DNA of 64,000 nt from Methanolacinia petrolearia DSM 11571 (GCF_000147875.1 NC_014507.1:496001-560000), one strand, 5' to 3'. Numbered from the stretch's first letter, positions 51,744 through 62,217 are shown. A program made the numbers and translations. Notes: generated by a model not told the origin, from the letters alone.

Positions 51744-52334
51744 TTATCCCCATTTTAATCTAAGATACTCCTGAAAGGACTCGTCCAGGGCCTCCTTCAA
51801 AAGACCGTAAAGTAGCTGGTCATAATAATCCCCGTGTGCATGCCAGTACTTCTTCCTCCTGCCTTCGAATTCGAAACCGCATCTCTCCATGATCTTCCGT
51901 GAGGCTGTGTTTCCTTCAGCCGTATCCCCGTTCAGGCGGTAGGCGTCAGTGAATGTGAATGCATAGTATACAAGGAACTCACAAGCCTCTGTTCCAAATC
52001 CCTTCCCATGATATTTATCGTCGATCTGGTAACCGATGAGATATGAACCCGGGGAAAATTCAACCGGAAGGATAGCGCACTGGCCGGCGAATTCCCTGTT
52101 TTTCTTTGAACTTATTGTAAAAACCGGGGATTCGGGTATTCTTCCTTCATAAAGGGCGGCTGAAACCGATTCGATTAGCGGAGTAAAATATGCAGTCGTT
52201 GCTTCAGGGGTGTTAGGTCCGAAGAAGAGCCATCTGCAGACTGTTTCCTTTGCAAGCATTTTGCATATGTCCTCGAGATCTTCAGGGCGGACATAGGAAA
52301 CAGCGATTTTTTCTCCTGACCAGTTTGTTTTCAT
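51744..52334 (-). CDS. RimJ/RimL-type GNAT acetyltransferase
   Basis: 196 residues. Features: YVRPEDLEDICKML at the N terminus, YQIDDKYHGKGFGTEACEFL as acetyl-CoA site, and NTASRKIMERCGFEFEGRRK near the end. Belongs to the RimJ/RimL group, acting on protein N termini or small amines; the substrate is not known. Single gene. Confidence 0.85.
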   Translation of the reverse strand: MKTNWSGEKIAVSYVRPEDLEDICKMLAKETVCRWLFFGPNTPEATTAYFTPLIESVSAALYEGRIPESPVFTISSKKNREFAGQCAILPVEFSPGSYLIGYQIDDKYHGKGFGTEACEFLVYYAFTFTDAYRLNGDTAEGNTASRKIMERCGFEFEGRRKKYWHAHGDYYDQLLYGLLKEALDESFQEYLRLKWG

Positions 52335-52382
52335 GTTATCAACAACGGGGAAATAGGAATCAGGTGCTTAAGTTTAAAAAAA

Positions 52383-54668
52383 TTATTTTTTATTCTTCTT
52401 TTTCTCAGGAACTGCTACGAAGTTTTCAAACTTTTTCCTGAATACTATCAGAAGTATTATCGATATTACTCCAATAATCGACAAGATTAAGCCTGTTGTG
52501 AATGATGCCGGCTGGAATTTGAAAGTAACTTTTCCTGTGTCGGATTTTATCTCCGCTCCTACCATATTTCCGACAGATGCCGCCGCCTCTCCGTTGACCT
52601 TCCATCCGTCGTAATATGCAGTTTTCAAAACAGCGATATCTCCTGTTTCAAAGTCGCCTGTGGCAATGACTTCATCTGGAGTGAATTCTTCGATCTCAAC
52701 AGGGATTAATTCCTCAGATCTCAAAATAAACACGTTTGGGAGAATATTTTCCGGAACGGTTATCGGTACCCCTTTGACCATTGTGGTATAATTTGTTATT
52801 GATAGTTCTCCTGAACTGGCGTACTGCGTGTCGACGATATAGTCTGCAGTGGAATATTGCTTATCGCCGATTGTATAGAATACTGGTAGCATCGTATCAA
52901 GATAATAAGCCCAATAGGCGCTCATTGAATGAATGCCGTTATTCATGAAGTGATATGTGTAGTCCATATTCTGATAGGCCCATCCGCTTGTATATGCCCA
53001 TTTCTGGATATTATCTGTTGGCAGATTTTGGAACTCATCAATCACGTCTATTGCAGCACTTGTATCTAATTCAGGGTTGGACGGCACTATAAATGTAAGG
53101 CCTGCCATGCAACAGATAATTATGTTGACTCCTACGAGAACAGGGACGATTCTGCTCTTTTTGTCAGTCAATTTATCTTTAATCCCATAGATTATGAGAG
53201 CAAGCACTACTATAGCAACAACCGCAGTTTTGGCAATTACAAGGGGAGTAATCGTGAAATCTATTATTATGAAAATTATATTGATCAAAAGTGCAGCTGA
53301 AAAAATATAAATCAATGTGTCTTTTGTGATCTTTTCAGAATACAGGAGAGCAATGAAACCGAAAACCATAACTATTGCGACAACTGCCTCTAATGTGGGA
53401 ATCTCCTCATATGGAAGCTCGATGACCTTCAGGACAATCAGTATCAGGGTGCCATATAACAGTGATTTCTTCTGTTCTGTGTCCAGTTTAAATGAATTAT
53501 TTTCTTTTAGTTTTTGACAGACGATGATCAGACCGTATAAACTCAGGAATATCAATAACGGCATCAGTGAGCAGAAAACTCTTCCCGGACACCTGAAGGA
53601 AGATAATATTGGAAGCAGATGTATAAATGACAGGATCACCTTCCCGCCGTCTGCGTAGATTAATGCAAATAATATTGCACAGAAAGATGGAATTGTAATA
53701 ATTCTTTTCCCATATACAAGGGCGATTATTATCAGGAATACAGAAACAGCCCCGATTAATACCGTACTTTCCTGAATGCCGTATTGAAGGCCGGTGTATG
53801 CATATCCTTTGTTAATCGGAGTACCAAAGATAAATGATGCAAGATTGCTTTCAAGGGACCCGCCTCCTCCTAAAGGATCTACCGTTCCATCAACCCGTAG
53901 AAGTTTATCAGATATCGATATCATCGGGATGCTTTTTATTGCCGTCAGCAGGAGAAAAATAACGGTCGATATCGCAAGGATTATTATGGCTTTTATATCG
54001 GTTTTTTTGGTAATGATAAAATACAATGCGAATATTCCCATTAAAATGAAAGATAGAGCAAATAAATAGACTACCCCTGTAAAAAAGAAAAGTGCTGATG
54101 TCAGGGAAAAAATAAGAACATTTGTCACTGTATATTCAGATTTATAGATTATTTTTGCAAATGAGTAGTAGAGAAGCGGTATCCATGCAAGAGAAAAAAC
54201 GATTATTTCATGGCCTACATACACTCTTGAAAGCATAAGAGCTGAAAAGATGTATAATAATGAAAAGGCCATTTTTAGGTTCTTCTTCTCAGTTATCAGA
54301 CCTAAAAGGAGGTATGTAGTTATAAATGCAACAATCAGGTGCAGGATGGTTGAATAATTAATCTGGGCATATATATCCTGAGTTATGTTTAAGAGAGGTA
54401 TTATCAGAGGATAATAAAAGTCCGAACCCGGGCTTGCAAATTCAGGAAATCCTGTAATCCAAAGATTATCCCAGAGAGTAAACCCGGATTTTGTGTATAT
54501 CATCCATTCCAGAGTACTATGCAGGGTGTCGTGATAATCTCCGCAAAACGCTCCATTAGTAGTCAAAACATCAATAAATGCAACAAATACCAGGAAAACA
54601 GGCAACAGGATTACAGCCCAACCTCCAGATCGCATTTTTTGAATAAATCCGTTTAACTGATCACTCAT
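52383..54668 (-). CDS. Large polytopic membrane protein, GT-C/YfhO-like
   Basis: 761 residues with about 13 or more TM helices, a first outer loop holding acidic residues (NGAFCGDYHDTLHSTLEW) as in GT-C glycosyltransferases, and a C-terminal extracytoplasmic domain (DIAVLKTAYYDGWKVNGEAA) as in YfhO-like proteins, closed by a last TM helix and a Lys-rich tail. Probably transfers sugars from a lipid carrier to surface glycans or proteins; donor and acceptor unknown. Confidence 0.7.
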   Translation of the reverse strand: MSDQLNGFIQKMRSGGWAVILLPVFLVFVAFIDVLTTNGAFCGDYHDTLHSTLEWMIYTKSGFTLWDNLWITGFPEFASPGSDFYYPLIIPLLNITQDIYAQINYSTILHLIVAFITTYLLLGLITEKKNLKMAFSLLYIFSALMLSRVYVGHEIIVFSLAWIPLLYYSFAKIIYKSEYTVTNVLIFSLTSALFFFTGVVYLFALSFILMGIFALYFIITKKTDIKAIIILAISTVIFLLLTAIKSIPMISISDKLLRVDGTVDPLGGGGSLESNLASFIFGTPINKGYAYTGLQYGIQESTVLIGAVSVFLIIIALVYGKRIITIPSFCAILFALIYADGGKVILSFIHLLPILSSFRCPGRVFCSLMPLLIFLSLYGLIIVCQKLKENNSFKLDTEQKKSLLYGTLILIVLKVIELPYEEIPTLEAVVAIVMVFGFIALLYSEKITKDTLIYIFSAALLINIIFIIIDFTITPLVIAKTAVVAIVVLALIIYGIKDKLTDKKSRIVPVLVGVNIIICCMAGLTFIVPSNPELDTSAAIDVIDEFQNLPTDNIQKWAYTSGWAYQNMDYTYHFMNNGIHSMSAYWAYYLDTMLPVFYTIGDKQYSTADYIVDTQYASSGELSITNYTTMVKGVPITVPENILPNVFILRSEELIPVEIEEFTPDEVIATGDFETGDIAVLKTAYYDGWKVNGEAAASVGNMVGAEIKSDTGKVTFKFQPASFTTGLILSIIGVISIILLIVFRKKFENFVAVPEKKKNKK

Positions 54669-54912
54669 TTTAAAAACCTACTCATATTGAGATCTAATGT
54701 TCGATTTTTGATTGTTTCGTTTTATCTTTAATCAGACATTATTATTTTTATTTCATGTACTGACTTGCTGGTGGAAGGAATCCATATCAATCCTTTCTGA
54801 AATCTTAGATGTCGGAAAAAAGTGTATTGCTGGATCCAGAATTTATTTACAATTAAATTCGGGCAGTCCTAAGACCTGTTGTAAAAGGAGATAAGATATT
54901 CTTTTATTTTAA

Positions 54913-56118
54913 TTACCTTCCCAGCTGCTTGTGAGCCCTTGCAAGGTGTCCTGCACCGAGAGCACCTATGAGTGAAAGTTCCCCTGCGAGAACAGCAGCA
55001 GCGATTATCTCCGCAAACTTCCTCGAATTTGCGCCTGAAGTCTCCCCCCCGCCTGCACACCCGAGAAGATTGAGAGCTTCTCTCTGGGTATCTAATCCGG
55101 TCCCGCCGCCGACAGTTCCAACCTGGAGTGAAGGAAGTGTCACTGAAACATACACTCCGCCTTCCGCCTGTTCTACGGTCGTTATTGTGTTCGAACCCTC
55201 GACGACATGGGCGGGATCCTGCCCGCATGCAAGAAAGACTGCCGCGATGACATTTGCCGCATGGGAGTTGAAGCCGAGCGAGACGGCCCTTGCAGATCCG
55301 ACAAGGTTCTTCTTCATGTTGACCTCTGCCATTGTCTTCGAGTCGGTCTTGAACGTGGACTTGATCAGGTCATCGGGAAGGAAGACTCCTGCAACAACGG
55401 TTTTTCCCCTTCCTAGTATGACATTTATTGCCGAAGGCTTCTTGTCAGTACACATATTTCCTGAAAGAGCAACGAGCACAACCCCTGTCTCCTCCTGTAT
55501 CTTCGCCGCCACCTTCTCGCTTGCGATTGTGACCATGTTCATGCCCATCGCATCTCCTGTAAAGAACTCGATCCTGGCGTGTAAGTTTGTCCCTGTCACA
55601 AAGCAGCGGATATCCAGGAGTTTTCCATGCGAGGTGGTTGTTTCGGCAATCTCTTTTAAGAGAGTGATATTCTCTTCGATCCACCGTGCTGCTTCTGTGG
55701 CCTGAACAACGTTCTTTGCGGCGAAAACCGGTGCTCTTGTCATACCGTCACGCTGTATCCTGACATCCGCTCCTCCGGCAAGCGTTATCGCCTTGCAACC
55801 CCTGTTTATCGATGCGACAAGCGCTCCTTCGGTCGTTGCAAGCGGAATATAAAATTCATCGTCCGCGTACTCCCCGTTGACCTTCAGTTTTCCTGCAATG
55901 CCGACCGGAACCTGCACTGCGCCTATCATATTCTCGCAGTTCTTTTCGGCGGCCCTGTCAATATTTATCGTGAAATCACCGATTTTATCGAGTTTCTTCC
56001 CGGTCTCCATCTCTATAAAGGCCCTCCTCACCGCTACTGCGTCTTTCGGGGGCATCTCTTTCTCGAGCGAATGGAGCTTCAGCCTTCCTTCTTTCAGTCC
56101 AGAGAGATAATCATTCAT
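54913..56118 (-). CDS. hmgA: HMG-CoA reductase (class I)
   Basis: 401 residues. ENMIGAVQVPVGIAG, TTEGALVASINRG (catalytic Glu), the SGNMCTDKKPSAIN region (catalytic Lys), FTGDAMGMNMVTIASEK, and GHLARAHKQLGR (catalytic His) are all present. Makes mevalonate from HMG-CoA using NADPH, the committed step to archaeal isoprenoid lipids. The HMG-CoA synthase operon is about 4 kb away in this window. Confidence 0.96.
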   Translation of the reverse strand: MNDYLSGLKEGRLKLHSLEKEMPPKDAVAVRRAFIEMETGKKLDKIGDFTINIDRAAEKNCENMIGAVQVPVGIAGKLKVNGEYADDEFYIPLATTEGALVASINRGCKAITLAGGADVRIQRDGMTRAPVFAAKNVVQATEAARWIEENITLLKEIAETTTSHGKLLDIRCFVTGTNLHARIEFFTGDAMGMNMVTIASEKVAAKIQEETGVVLVALSGNMCTDKKPSAINVILGRGKTVVAGVFLPDDLIKSTFKTDSKTMAEVNMKKNLVGSARAVSLGFNSHAANVIAAVFLACGQDPAHVVEGSNTITTVEQAEGGVYVSVTLPSLQVGTVGGGTGLDTQREALNLLGCAGGGETSGANSRKFAEIIAAAVLAGELSLIGALGAGHLARAHKQLGR

Positions 56119-56162
56119 ATTGATTACTTATTGGTGAGGAGTATACATATTATAATGGTCTT

Positions 56163-57077
56163 ATGGCAAGGGAAAGCCGCTGTATAAAAGTTTTAAAAAA
56201 GGAAGGAGAGAGGACGAGGAGAAAGCTCGCTGAAGATGGGTTTCTCGACAATTCCCTGAAACCGTTCTCGGACGAGGGCTTCCTCTATATTCCTGTCACC
56301 GGGGAGATCCCGGGGGCAGTGTCAGAAATATTCGAAGAAAGGGATGCCTCCGAGCCTCTCCCACGGCACGAGCTTATCGGCGGAATCGCAATCATGCAGG
56401 ACTGCGACAGGGGTGAGGCACGGCGTCTCCTTGATTCACGCCCGGTAATACATACGGTGCTGCATTCTGAAGGGCCTGTTACCGGGGAGTACCGGACGAA
56501 GGATTACATTTTTCTTGCCGGGAAAGAGACCACAAAAGCAGATTATACAGAATATGGGCAGAGGTTCCTGATAGATCTCTCGGCCGCATATTTTTCCGCC
56601 CGCCTTGCAAACGAAAGGCAGAGGATTGCCGCGATGATGAAAGATGGTGAAAGGCTTTTGGACATGTTTGCGGGTGTCGGGCCGTTTGCGATAACACTTT
56701 CAGGCAAATGTTCGGTGGTATATGCAAACGACATCAACCCTGCCGCGGTGAGTCTTCTTGCAGATAACATCAGGCTCAACAAAAAGAAGAACATTCTTCC
56801 TGTGCTTGCCGATGCACGTCGTTTGGGGAGCATTTTCCCACCGGAAAATTTTGACCGGATAATTATGAATCTCCCTATGAAATCTTCCGAATTCCTTGAT
56901 ACCGCTTTCAGGCTCTGTAAATCAGGAGGGATGATCCATTTCTATACACTTCAGTCGCAGCCGGGGGAGATGGAAGAGGAGCTGGAAAAATATGAATGCG
57001 AAAAGATTTCGGAGAAGGTTGTCCGCTCGTACTCCCCGTCCCAACATCACGCGGTTTATGACATTAGGGTAATCTAA
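56163..57077 (+). CDS. Trm5-like tRNA (guanine-37-N1) methyltransferase
   Basis: 304 residues. N-terminal recognition region (CIKVLKKEGERTRRKLAEDG), then HELIGGIAIM, the class I SAM motif LLDMFAGVGPFAITLSG, YANDINPAAVSLLADNIRLN and the catalytic NLPM motif in RIIMNLPMKSSEF. These match archaeal Trm5, which makes m1G37 in tRNA. Start ATG 56163. Adjacent, divergent, to HMG-CoA reductase. Confidence 0.9.
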   Translation: MARESRCIKVLKKEGERTRRKLAEDGFLDNSLKPFSDEGFLYIPVTGEIPGAVSEIFEERDASEPLPRHELIGGIAIMQDCDRGEARRLLDSRPVIHTVLHSEGPVTGEYRTKDYIFLAGKETTKADYTEYGQRFLIDLSAAYFSARLANERQRIAAMMKDGERLLDMFAGVGPFAITLSGKCSVVYANDINPAAVSLLADNIRLNKKKNILPVLADARRLGSIFPPENFDRIIMNLPMKSSEFLDTAFRLCKSGGMIHFYTLQSQPGEMEEELEKYECEKISEKVVRSYSPSQHHAVYDIRVI

Positions 57078-57142
57078 GCGTATTCTGAATTCGTAAATAC
57101 ATTATACCATAACCGAGAAAGTACCCCTAATGGTGATCCCAA

Positions 57143-57991
57143 ATGGCAGATTTTGATCTTTCAGCAACGGGTCTGGATGCTTCAACGCTTGAGAGCAATT
57201 TTGAAACATTGTCTACAATAACTATAGAGGAGATCATCTTTGCTTTGATCGTCCTGGTTGTAGGATATGTTGTAGTAAAGATAATAATAAACAGGATCGA
57301 GCACTATTTCTCAAAAAGTACAAAGATGCCCAAATTGATGGCCATCAATATTGTTAAGGCCATTAAGCTTTTCTTATATATCATTGTCATCCTTTGCGCA
57401 CTCCAGGCCTTGGGAATTGAAGTAAGTGTATTTATTATCAGTATTTTCGCTTTCATCTCCATAATAATGAGTTTCGGAATGAAGGACACGATAAACAACC
57501 TTGCATCTGGTGTCTGGATCGCTGCATCAAGGGCGTATGATATCGACGATGAAGTTGAGTTGTCGGGAAAGCACGGCACCGTTATGGACATGAACGTAAT
57601 GGCTACGGAGATCAAACAGCTCGACAATACAAGAATTATAATCCCCAACGGCACTGTGTGGAACAGTCCCATAATCAACGTGACCCGGATGGACAGAAGA
57701 ATGATCGCCGTGGAGTACGGTGTTGCTTATAATACTGTGATACAGGATGCTATCGATGTCGCCCTTAAGGTTGCGGACGAGCACCCGAAGCTCCACAAAG
57801 AACCGAAACCCATCGTCCGCTTCAGGGAGATGGCGGATTCAGCTGTTGTCCTTCAGCTCAGGGTGTGGGTTGATACCGATGACTACTACCAGGCCAAATC
57901 CGACGTTTTGACCGGCATATACAATGGACTTAACAAGGCAGGCATCGGAATTCCGTTCCCGCAGGTTGATGTCCATATGAAGGACGATTAA
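57143..57991 (+). CDS. mscS: MscS-family mechanosensitive ion channel
   Basis: 282 residues: three TM helices (about 28-50, 72-92, 94-120), the pore helix region SFGMKDTINNLASGVWIAAS, and the cytoplasmic beta domain with IIIPNGTVWNSPIINVTRMD. Releases solutes on hypo-osmotic shock. Ribosome binding site GGTGAT precedes the ATG. Confidence 0.93.
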   Translation: MADFDLSATGLDASTLESNFETLSTITIEEIIFALIVLVVGYVVVKIIINRIEHYFSKSTKMPKLMAINIVKAIKLFLYIIVILCALQALGIEVSVFIISIFAFISIIMSFGMKDTINNLASGVWIAASRAYDIDDEVELSGKHGTVMDMNVMATEIKQLDNTRIIIPNGTVWNSPIINVTRMDRRMIAVEYGVAYNTVIQDAIDVALKVADEHPKLHKEPKPIVRFREMADSAVVLQLRVWVDTDDYYQAKSDVLTGIYNGLNKAGIGIPFPQVDVHMKDD

Positions 57992-57993
57992 TC

Positions 57994-58001
57994 TTTTTTT
58001 T
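57994..58001 (+). terminator. Poly-T terminator after mscS
   Basis: Eight T begin 2 nt after the TAA stop. Confidence 0.6.
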
Positions 58002-58088
58002 GATCGTTTATTATTTAGAAATATTTTAGGAAATCAAGCCTTGGTAATTTCTCAGTATTGATGTTCTTTTTGTCTGGCTTTTGTGAAT

Positions 58089-58320
58089 GGGGCATAAGCC
58101 CCTTCGGAGCAGCTCTGTGCTCAGTCCGCTTCGCGAACTTTCGCAACGATGATAACCCGGCCTGGACGCTACCCTTCCGGGTAGCCTCGGCCGGGAGAAA
58201 ACTCGGTTTTAGGAGTATCATCTGTTTCTTGGAGCAATAGGGGATGCTCGCCCATCCCCTATTGCGATCTATCACAATCAGGGGGAGGGTTATAGGGAGG
58301 GGGATGTTCCCCCTCCCTGA
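58089..58320 (-). repeat. Structured intergenic repeat, family C copy 2
   Basis: Minus-strand copy of the element at 35850-36205. The core hairpin (58156-58195, 40 nt as in copy 1) has CCCGGCC/GGCCGGG around GCTACCC-GGAA-GGGTAGC. A second perfect stem at 58236-58263 has arms AATAGGGGATG and CATCCCCTATT, where copy 1 has AAAGGGGATG/CATCCCTTTT. It fills the gap between mscS and the tspO 3' end. No gene here. Confidence 0.8.
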
Positions 58321-58340
58321 ATCTAGTCTTGTTGAAATTC

Positions 58341-58859
58341 TCAGGAGTTTAAAACAAGAATCTGCCAGTTCAGGAAGGCGGCAAAAGTCACCCAGATGAG
58401 GTATGGCACCAAAAGGTATGATGCGTTTTTATCGATCCTGTAAGAGGTGACGATCGTCAGGAGAATGAAAATCCAGAGTGCTATTATGCATGAAAATCCT
58501 GCAAGAGGATTTTCAAGTCCGAAGAAGAGATACGACCAGCTGAAGTTCAATACAAGCTGAATAAAGAAGAAAAAGACCGCGATTCTTACTTCCTTTAATT
58601 TCAGGTCTTTGTTGAGAAGGAGATACAGCGATATGCCCATTAGGATATACAGGCATGTCCATACGATTCCGAAAACAAATCCCGGCGGTGTCAGGTCCGG
58701 TTTAATCAGTTCTTCCGCGTACCAGGTTCCAGGTCCGGTTTTGGTAAAAATAGATCCGAGCCCGCCTGCTATCAGGCAGACAAGGACGGACCCTGCAAGC
58801 AGGCTGCCCTTTTTTATTCTTTCATCGTTCGGATTTGGTATTGCTGAATGATCTTCCAT
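58341..58859 (-). CDS. tspO: TspO/MBR family protein
   Basis: 172 residues with five TM helices. Family motifs: LTPPGFVFGIVWTCLYILMG, LNFSWSYLFFGLENP, and LLVPYLIWVTFAAFLNW. TspO proteins bind porphyrins and other hydrophobic ligands. The N-terminal about 20 residues are polar and variable. Single gene. Confidence 0.93.
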   Translation of the reverse strand: MEDHSAIPNPNDERIKKGSLLAGSVLVCLIAGGLGSIFTKTGPGTWYAEELIKPDLTPPGFVFGIVWTCLYILMGISLYLLLNKDLKLKEVRIAVFFFFIQLVLNFSWSYLFFGLENPLAGFSCIIALWIFILLTIVTSYRIDKNASYLLVPYLIWVTFAAFLNWQILVLNS

Positions 58860-58902
58860 ATCGCCCTCTCTCCTAGGAGGGGATATGCTATGTTCGGATA
58901 TT

Positions 58903-59295
58903 TTATTTTACCGGGACGAATTTCGTCCCGTAGACTATCATGCCCGAGTCGCCGTCTGCAACAATCTTCCTGAACGTTGCCCGGACCGGCATCCCGATCT
59001 CCATATCCTCGATGTCGCACACGACCGGGGCTGTCATCCTGGTACCTTCCTCAAGCTCGATTATTGCGATTGGGTATGGTGTTTCGTAATCGTAGGGCGC
59101 ACTTGCAGTCCTGATGATCGAAAAGGTTACAACCTTCCCCGTGCCCTTGAACTTGTGCTCCACCATCTTTCCGTCTCTCCTGCACTGAGGACAGACAGTC
59201 CGGGGCGGGTAGTAGTAAGTGCCGCATGTCTCGCATTTCGATCCGATGAGATTATATCTCTGCGGCTGTTTTCTCCAGAAACGTGGGACCGACAT
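58903..59295 (-). CDS. DUF35 zinc-ribbon OB-fold protein of the HMG-CoA synthase complex
   Basis: 130 residues. The zinc ribbon CETCGTYYYPPRTVCPQC is followed by an OB fold (GTGKVVTFSIIRTASAPYDY). In archaea this protein bridges thiolase and HMG-CoA synthase in one complex that passes acetoacetyl-CoA directly. Its start overlaps the thiolase stop, in the order synthase, thiolase, DUF35. Confidence 0.92.
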   Translation of the reverse strand: MSVPRFWRKQPQRYNLIGSKCETCGTYYYPPRTVCPQCRRDGKMVEHKFKGTGKVVTFSIIRTASAPYDYETPYPIAIIELEEGTRMTAPVVCDIEDMEIGMPVRATFRKIVADGDSGMIVYGTKFVPVK

Positions 59296-60467
59296 TAGTT
59301 TACCCTCCTGAATATGTTTGTAACGACCGTAGCACCAGTTCCGCCTACGTTGTGTGTCATTCCGATCTCGGCTCCTTCAACCTGCCTTCCTGTGGCTTCC
59401 CCGCGAAGTTGTTCGACGACTTCGCAGACCTGCTTGATTCCTGTTGCACCCACCGGGTGTCCGCATGCCTTCAGGCCGCCGCTCGGGTTTATCGGAAGTC
59501 TTCCGCCGAGTGCCGTTTCGCCTTCTTCGGTCATGATTCCCGCCTTTCCTTTCTCGCAGAAGCCGAGGTCTTCGATTGCGCAGAGTTCCGCTATCGTAAA
59601 GCAGTCATGAACCTCTACGAGATCGATATCCTTTCTTTCGAGTTTTGCCATCTCAAAGGCACGGTTTCCTGCTGCGACCGTTGCGTCGAGTGTGCTTATG
59701 TCGCGGCGGTCGTGGAGTGCGATCGTGTCCGTAGCCTGTGTCGATGCAAGCACCTTGACGGGCGAATCGGTGAACTCCTTTGCTCTTTCAAGCGGACAGA
59801 GGATAACCGCTGCCGCACCGTCGGTGACCGGCGAGCAGTCCATAAGGCGGATAGGATCTGCTACAAGCGTCGAGTTCAGAACCGTATCGATAGTGATCTC
59901 TTTTCTGAACTGTGCGATGGGATTCCTTGCACCGTTGTAGTGGTTCTTTACGGCGACCTGTGCGAGCTGTTCGCGTGTCAGGCCGTAGCGGTGCATGTAG
60001 TCCCTCGCGATCATTGCGTAGAGCGACGGGAACGTAACCCCGTAGATGCCCTCCCACTCGCGGTCGGCCGCACCTGCAAGAGCATCTGTCGTAACTCCTC
60101 CGTCGACATCGGTCATCTTCTCGACTCCCGCTGCTATTACTATATCGGACATGCCGGATGCAACCGAGGTGTATGCCTGCCTGAATGCAAGTCCGCCGGA
60201 TGCACAGGCCGCTTCCGTCCTTGTTGCAGGAATATGCCTTGTGGATGCAAGGCCGACTGCATCGGCGATAAGGGCCGAGATATGCTCCTGGAGAATAAAC
60301 CTGCCTCCGCTCATGTTCCCGACGAACATCTCGTCGATCTGGTTTCCGTCGACGTTTGCATCTTCAAGCGATTTTATACCAGCCTCAACGCACATCTGTC
60401 TGAACGACGAATCCCATTTCTCACCGAAAGTAGTGAGGCCTACTCCGATTACTGCTACTTCTCTCAT
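59295..60467 (-). CDS. Acetyl-CoA C-acetyltransferase (thiolase) of the mevalonate operon
   Basis: 390 residues. Active-site Cys in [16 protein letters not shown], His in [11 protein letters not shown], and [17 protein letters not shown] near the end. Condenses two acetyl-CoA to acetoacetyl-CoA. Archaeal thiolase of the SCP2-like type. Overlaps HMG-CoA synthase by 4 bp and the DUF35 gene by 1 bp, so translation is tightly coupled. Confidence 0.94.
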   Translation of the reverse strand: MREVAVIGVGLTTFGEKWDSSFRQMCVEAGIKSLEDANVDGNQIDEMFVGNMSGGRFILQEHISALIADAVGLASTRHIPATRTEAACASGGLAFRQAYTSVASGMSDIVIAAGVEKMTDVDGGVTTDALAGAADREWEGIYGVTFPSLYAMIARDYMHRYGLTREQLAQVAVKNHYNGARNPIAQFRKEITIDTVLNSTLVADPIRLMDCSPVTDGAAAVILCPLERAKEFTDSPVKVLASTQATDTIALHDRRDISTLDATVAAGNRAFEMAKLERKDIDLVEVHDCFTIAELCAIEDLGFCEKGKAGIMTEEGETALGGRLPINPSGGLKACGHPVGATGIKQVCEVVEQLRGEATGRQVEGAEIGMTHNVGGTGATVVTNIFRRVN

Positions 60468-61513
60468 GCTGCCCTCACAATTTTGCCTTTGTGTTTTGCA
60501 TAAACTGCATAGTCGACATACTTTTTGTGGTTGAGCAGATCCTCTACTGAAGGAGCCGCCTTCCTGTTGATGAGTGTCTCGATCTTATCTGTCACTGTTA
60601 TATCAAATGCATCGCTGCCTGAACCGGATCCGTATGATGTGACGAATATCCTGTCACCCGGTTTTGCGATATCGAGCGTTGCTGAGAGTCCTACAGGCAC
60701 TGCTCCCGAATAGGTGTTTCCGAGTCTCGGGACGGCGAGGCCGGGTTTGATCTGTTCGGATGTAAAGCCAAGCATTGCCGATACATTTCTCGGGAACTTT
60801 GCGTTGGGCTGGTGGAACACCGCATAATCATAATCCGACGGTTTTGTTCCCATGTATTCCAGCATCATCTTTGCAGCACCCTGGATGTGCTTGAAGTATG
60901 CCGGCTCTCCGGAGAACCTTCCTCCGTGGCGGGGGTAACCCTGTCCTTCACGTCTCCAGAAGTCCGGAGTATCGGTTGTAAAGGAGCATGTGTGGTTAAT
61001 CTCTGCAATCGGGTCCTTGTCACCGATTACAAATGCGGCTCCTCCTGCCGCAGCCGTATACTCCAGTGCATCTCCGGGGGCTCCCTGGGCTACATCGGCT
61101 CCTATTGCAATACCGTATTTTATCATGCCGCTCTTTACAAGGCCCATGCATGTCTGGATACCTGCCGTTCCTGCTTTGCACGCGAATTCGTAGTCCGCCG
61201 CTGTCATGACCGGCGTTGCACCGATCGCCTCACCGACTGTTGCTGCGGTCGGCTTTACCGCATATGGATGCGATTCGCTGCCGACATATATCGCTCCGAT
61301 CTCGTCAGGGTTTACGCTCCTTCTTTCAAGGGCGAATCTTGCCGCATTGACAGAAATCGTAAGAGTGTCCTCGTCAAGATCCGGGACAGCCTTTTCCTTA
61401 ACACCAAGACCTGCTGCGATCTCGGCGCCGTTTGCTCCCCATACCCTCGCGATCTCTTCGGTTTTAATCCTGAATCGCGGGATATAGGCACCGTATGTAA
61501 TAATTCCTACCAT
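60464..61513 (-). CDS. HMG-CoA synthase
   Basis: 349 residues, archaeal type. The active-site Cys is in [34 protein letters not shown] holds the catalytic His; [17 protein letters not shown] and [14 protein letters not shown] follow. It joins acetyl-CoA and acetoacetyl-CoA. Its first 7 bp overlap the HTH regulator gene upstream. Confidence 0.95.
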   Translation of the reverse strand: MVGIITYGAYIPRFRIKTEEIARVWGANGAEIAAGLGVKEKAVPDLDEDTLTISVNAARFALERRSVNPDEIGAIYVGSESHPYAVKPTAATVGEAIGATPVMTAADYEFACKAGTAGIQTCMGLVKSGMIKYGIAIGADVAQGAPGDALEYTAAAGGAAFVIGDKDPIAEINHTCSFTTDTPDFWRREGQGYPRHGGRFSGEPAYFKHIQGAAKMMLEYMGTKPSDYDYAVFHQPNAKFPRNVSAMLGFTSEQIKPGLAVPRLGNTYSGAVPVGLSATLDIAKPGDRIFVTSYGSGSGSDAFDITVTDKIETLINRKAAPSVEDLLNHKKYVDYAVYAKHKGKIVRAA

Positions 61514-62217
61514 GGTTCATCTCTGAGTATTTTAATAATCTCGTCAATTCCGTTTTCAGTACACAAAAGCGTGATCCTGTCCTTTTTTGCAAGTTCAGGG
61601 ACAAGAGGATTGATCTTTTCCGGAGTAATTCCCTGAAGTATGACGCATCTCGGCTTAAAAGGCGTAACCCTGATTGCGATCATGGGCGACTTTCCGGTAG
61701 ATACGTTGGTGAATATCAGGGCTCGTTCTGTACTCCACCCGTAAATTTTGTTGAATTCACTCGAAGATAGCTGTATAATTGCATTAAGACTGTTAACAAT
61801 CGTGTAACCGTAGATCTGGTGATCCAGATCCCCGTTGATAAGTGTGCACCCGATGGATTCGCAGAATTTGTCGAGTTGTATCGGTGTGTCGTAATCGTGC
61901 ATGTCGTAGATTACATCGTCGTCAAAGTCGGAGTAGAGGATGTTGGCGTACTTTTTCATGAATTTTCCGCCCGAATCCTCATCGATCGAGAGAATTGTCT
62001 CGACAATCTTTCCGACGACTGCAGTACCGGGGCTTTTTCTCCTTCCTCCTTCGTAATCGGAGATTACGGAGGGCGATACTTCCAGCCTCTCGGCAAGAAG
62101 CCCGGGTGGGATATTGAAATTCATCCTCCATTTTTTGAGGGCCTCGCCGGGAGAATCCGAAAGGGTGATCTCACCCGCCATCTTTTCTGCAAGACGGTTC
62201 CGCAGCACGGATTTCAT
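61507..62217 (-). CDS. HTH (XRE-type) regulator heading the mevalonate operon
   Basis: 236 residues. An XRE HTH ([20 protein letters not shown], then [15 protein letters not shown]) is at about residues 35-75, followed by a domain of about 140 residues that may bind a ligand ([38 protein letters not shown]). Resembles COG1709 archaeal regulators. It overlaps HMG-CoA synthase and should be in the same transcript. Control of isoprenoid synthesis in response to a pathway metabolite is inferred. Confidence 0.82.
   Translation of the reverse strand: MKSVLRNRLAEKMAGEITLSDSPGEALKKWRMNFNIPPGLLAERLEVSPSVISDYEGGRRKSPGTAVVGKIVETILSIDEDSGGKFMKKYANILYSDFDDDVIYDMHDYDTPIQLDKFCESIGCTLINGDLDHQIYGYTIVNSLNAIIQLSSSEFNKIYGWSTERALIFTNVSTGKSPMIAIRVTPFKPRCVILQGITPEKINPLVPELAKKDRITLLCTENGIDEIIKILRDEPW

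Noticed and set aside
59283-60503. 406-codon open frame on the plus strand opposite the thiolase gene
   Set aside because: It is antisense to a clear thiolase with all motifs, has low-complexity Cys/Arg-rich composition and no recognisable domain; a shadow of the real gene.
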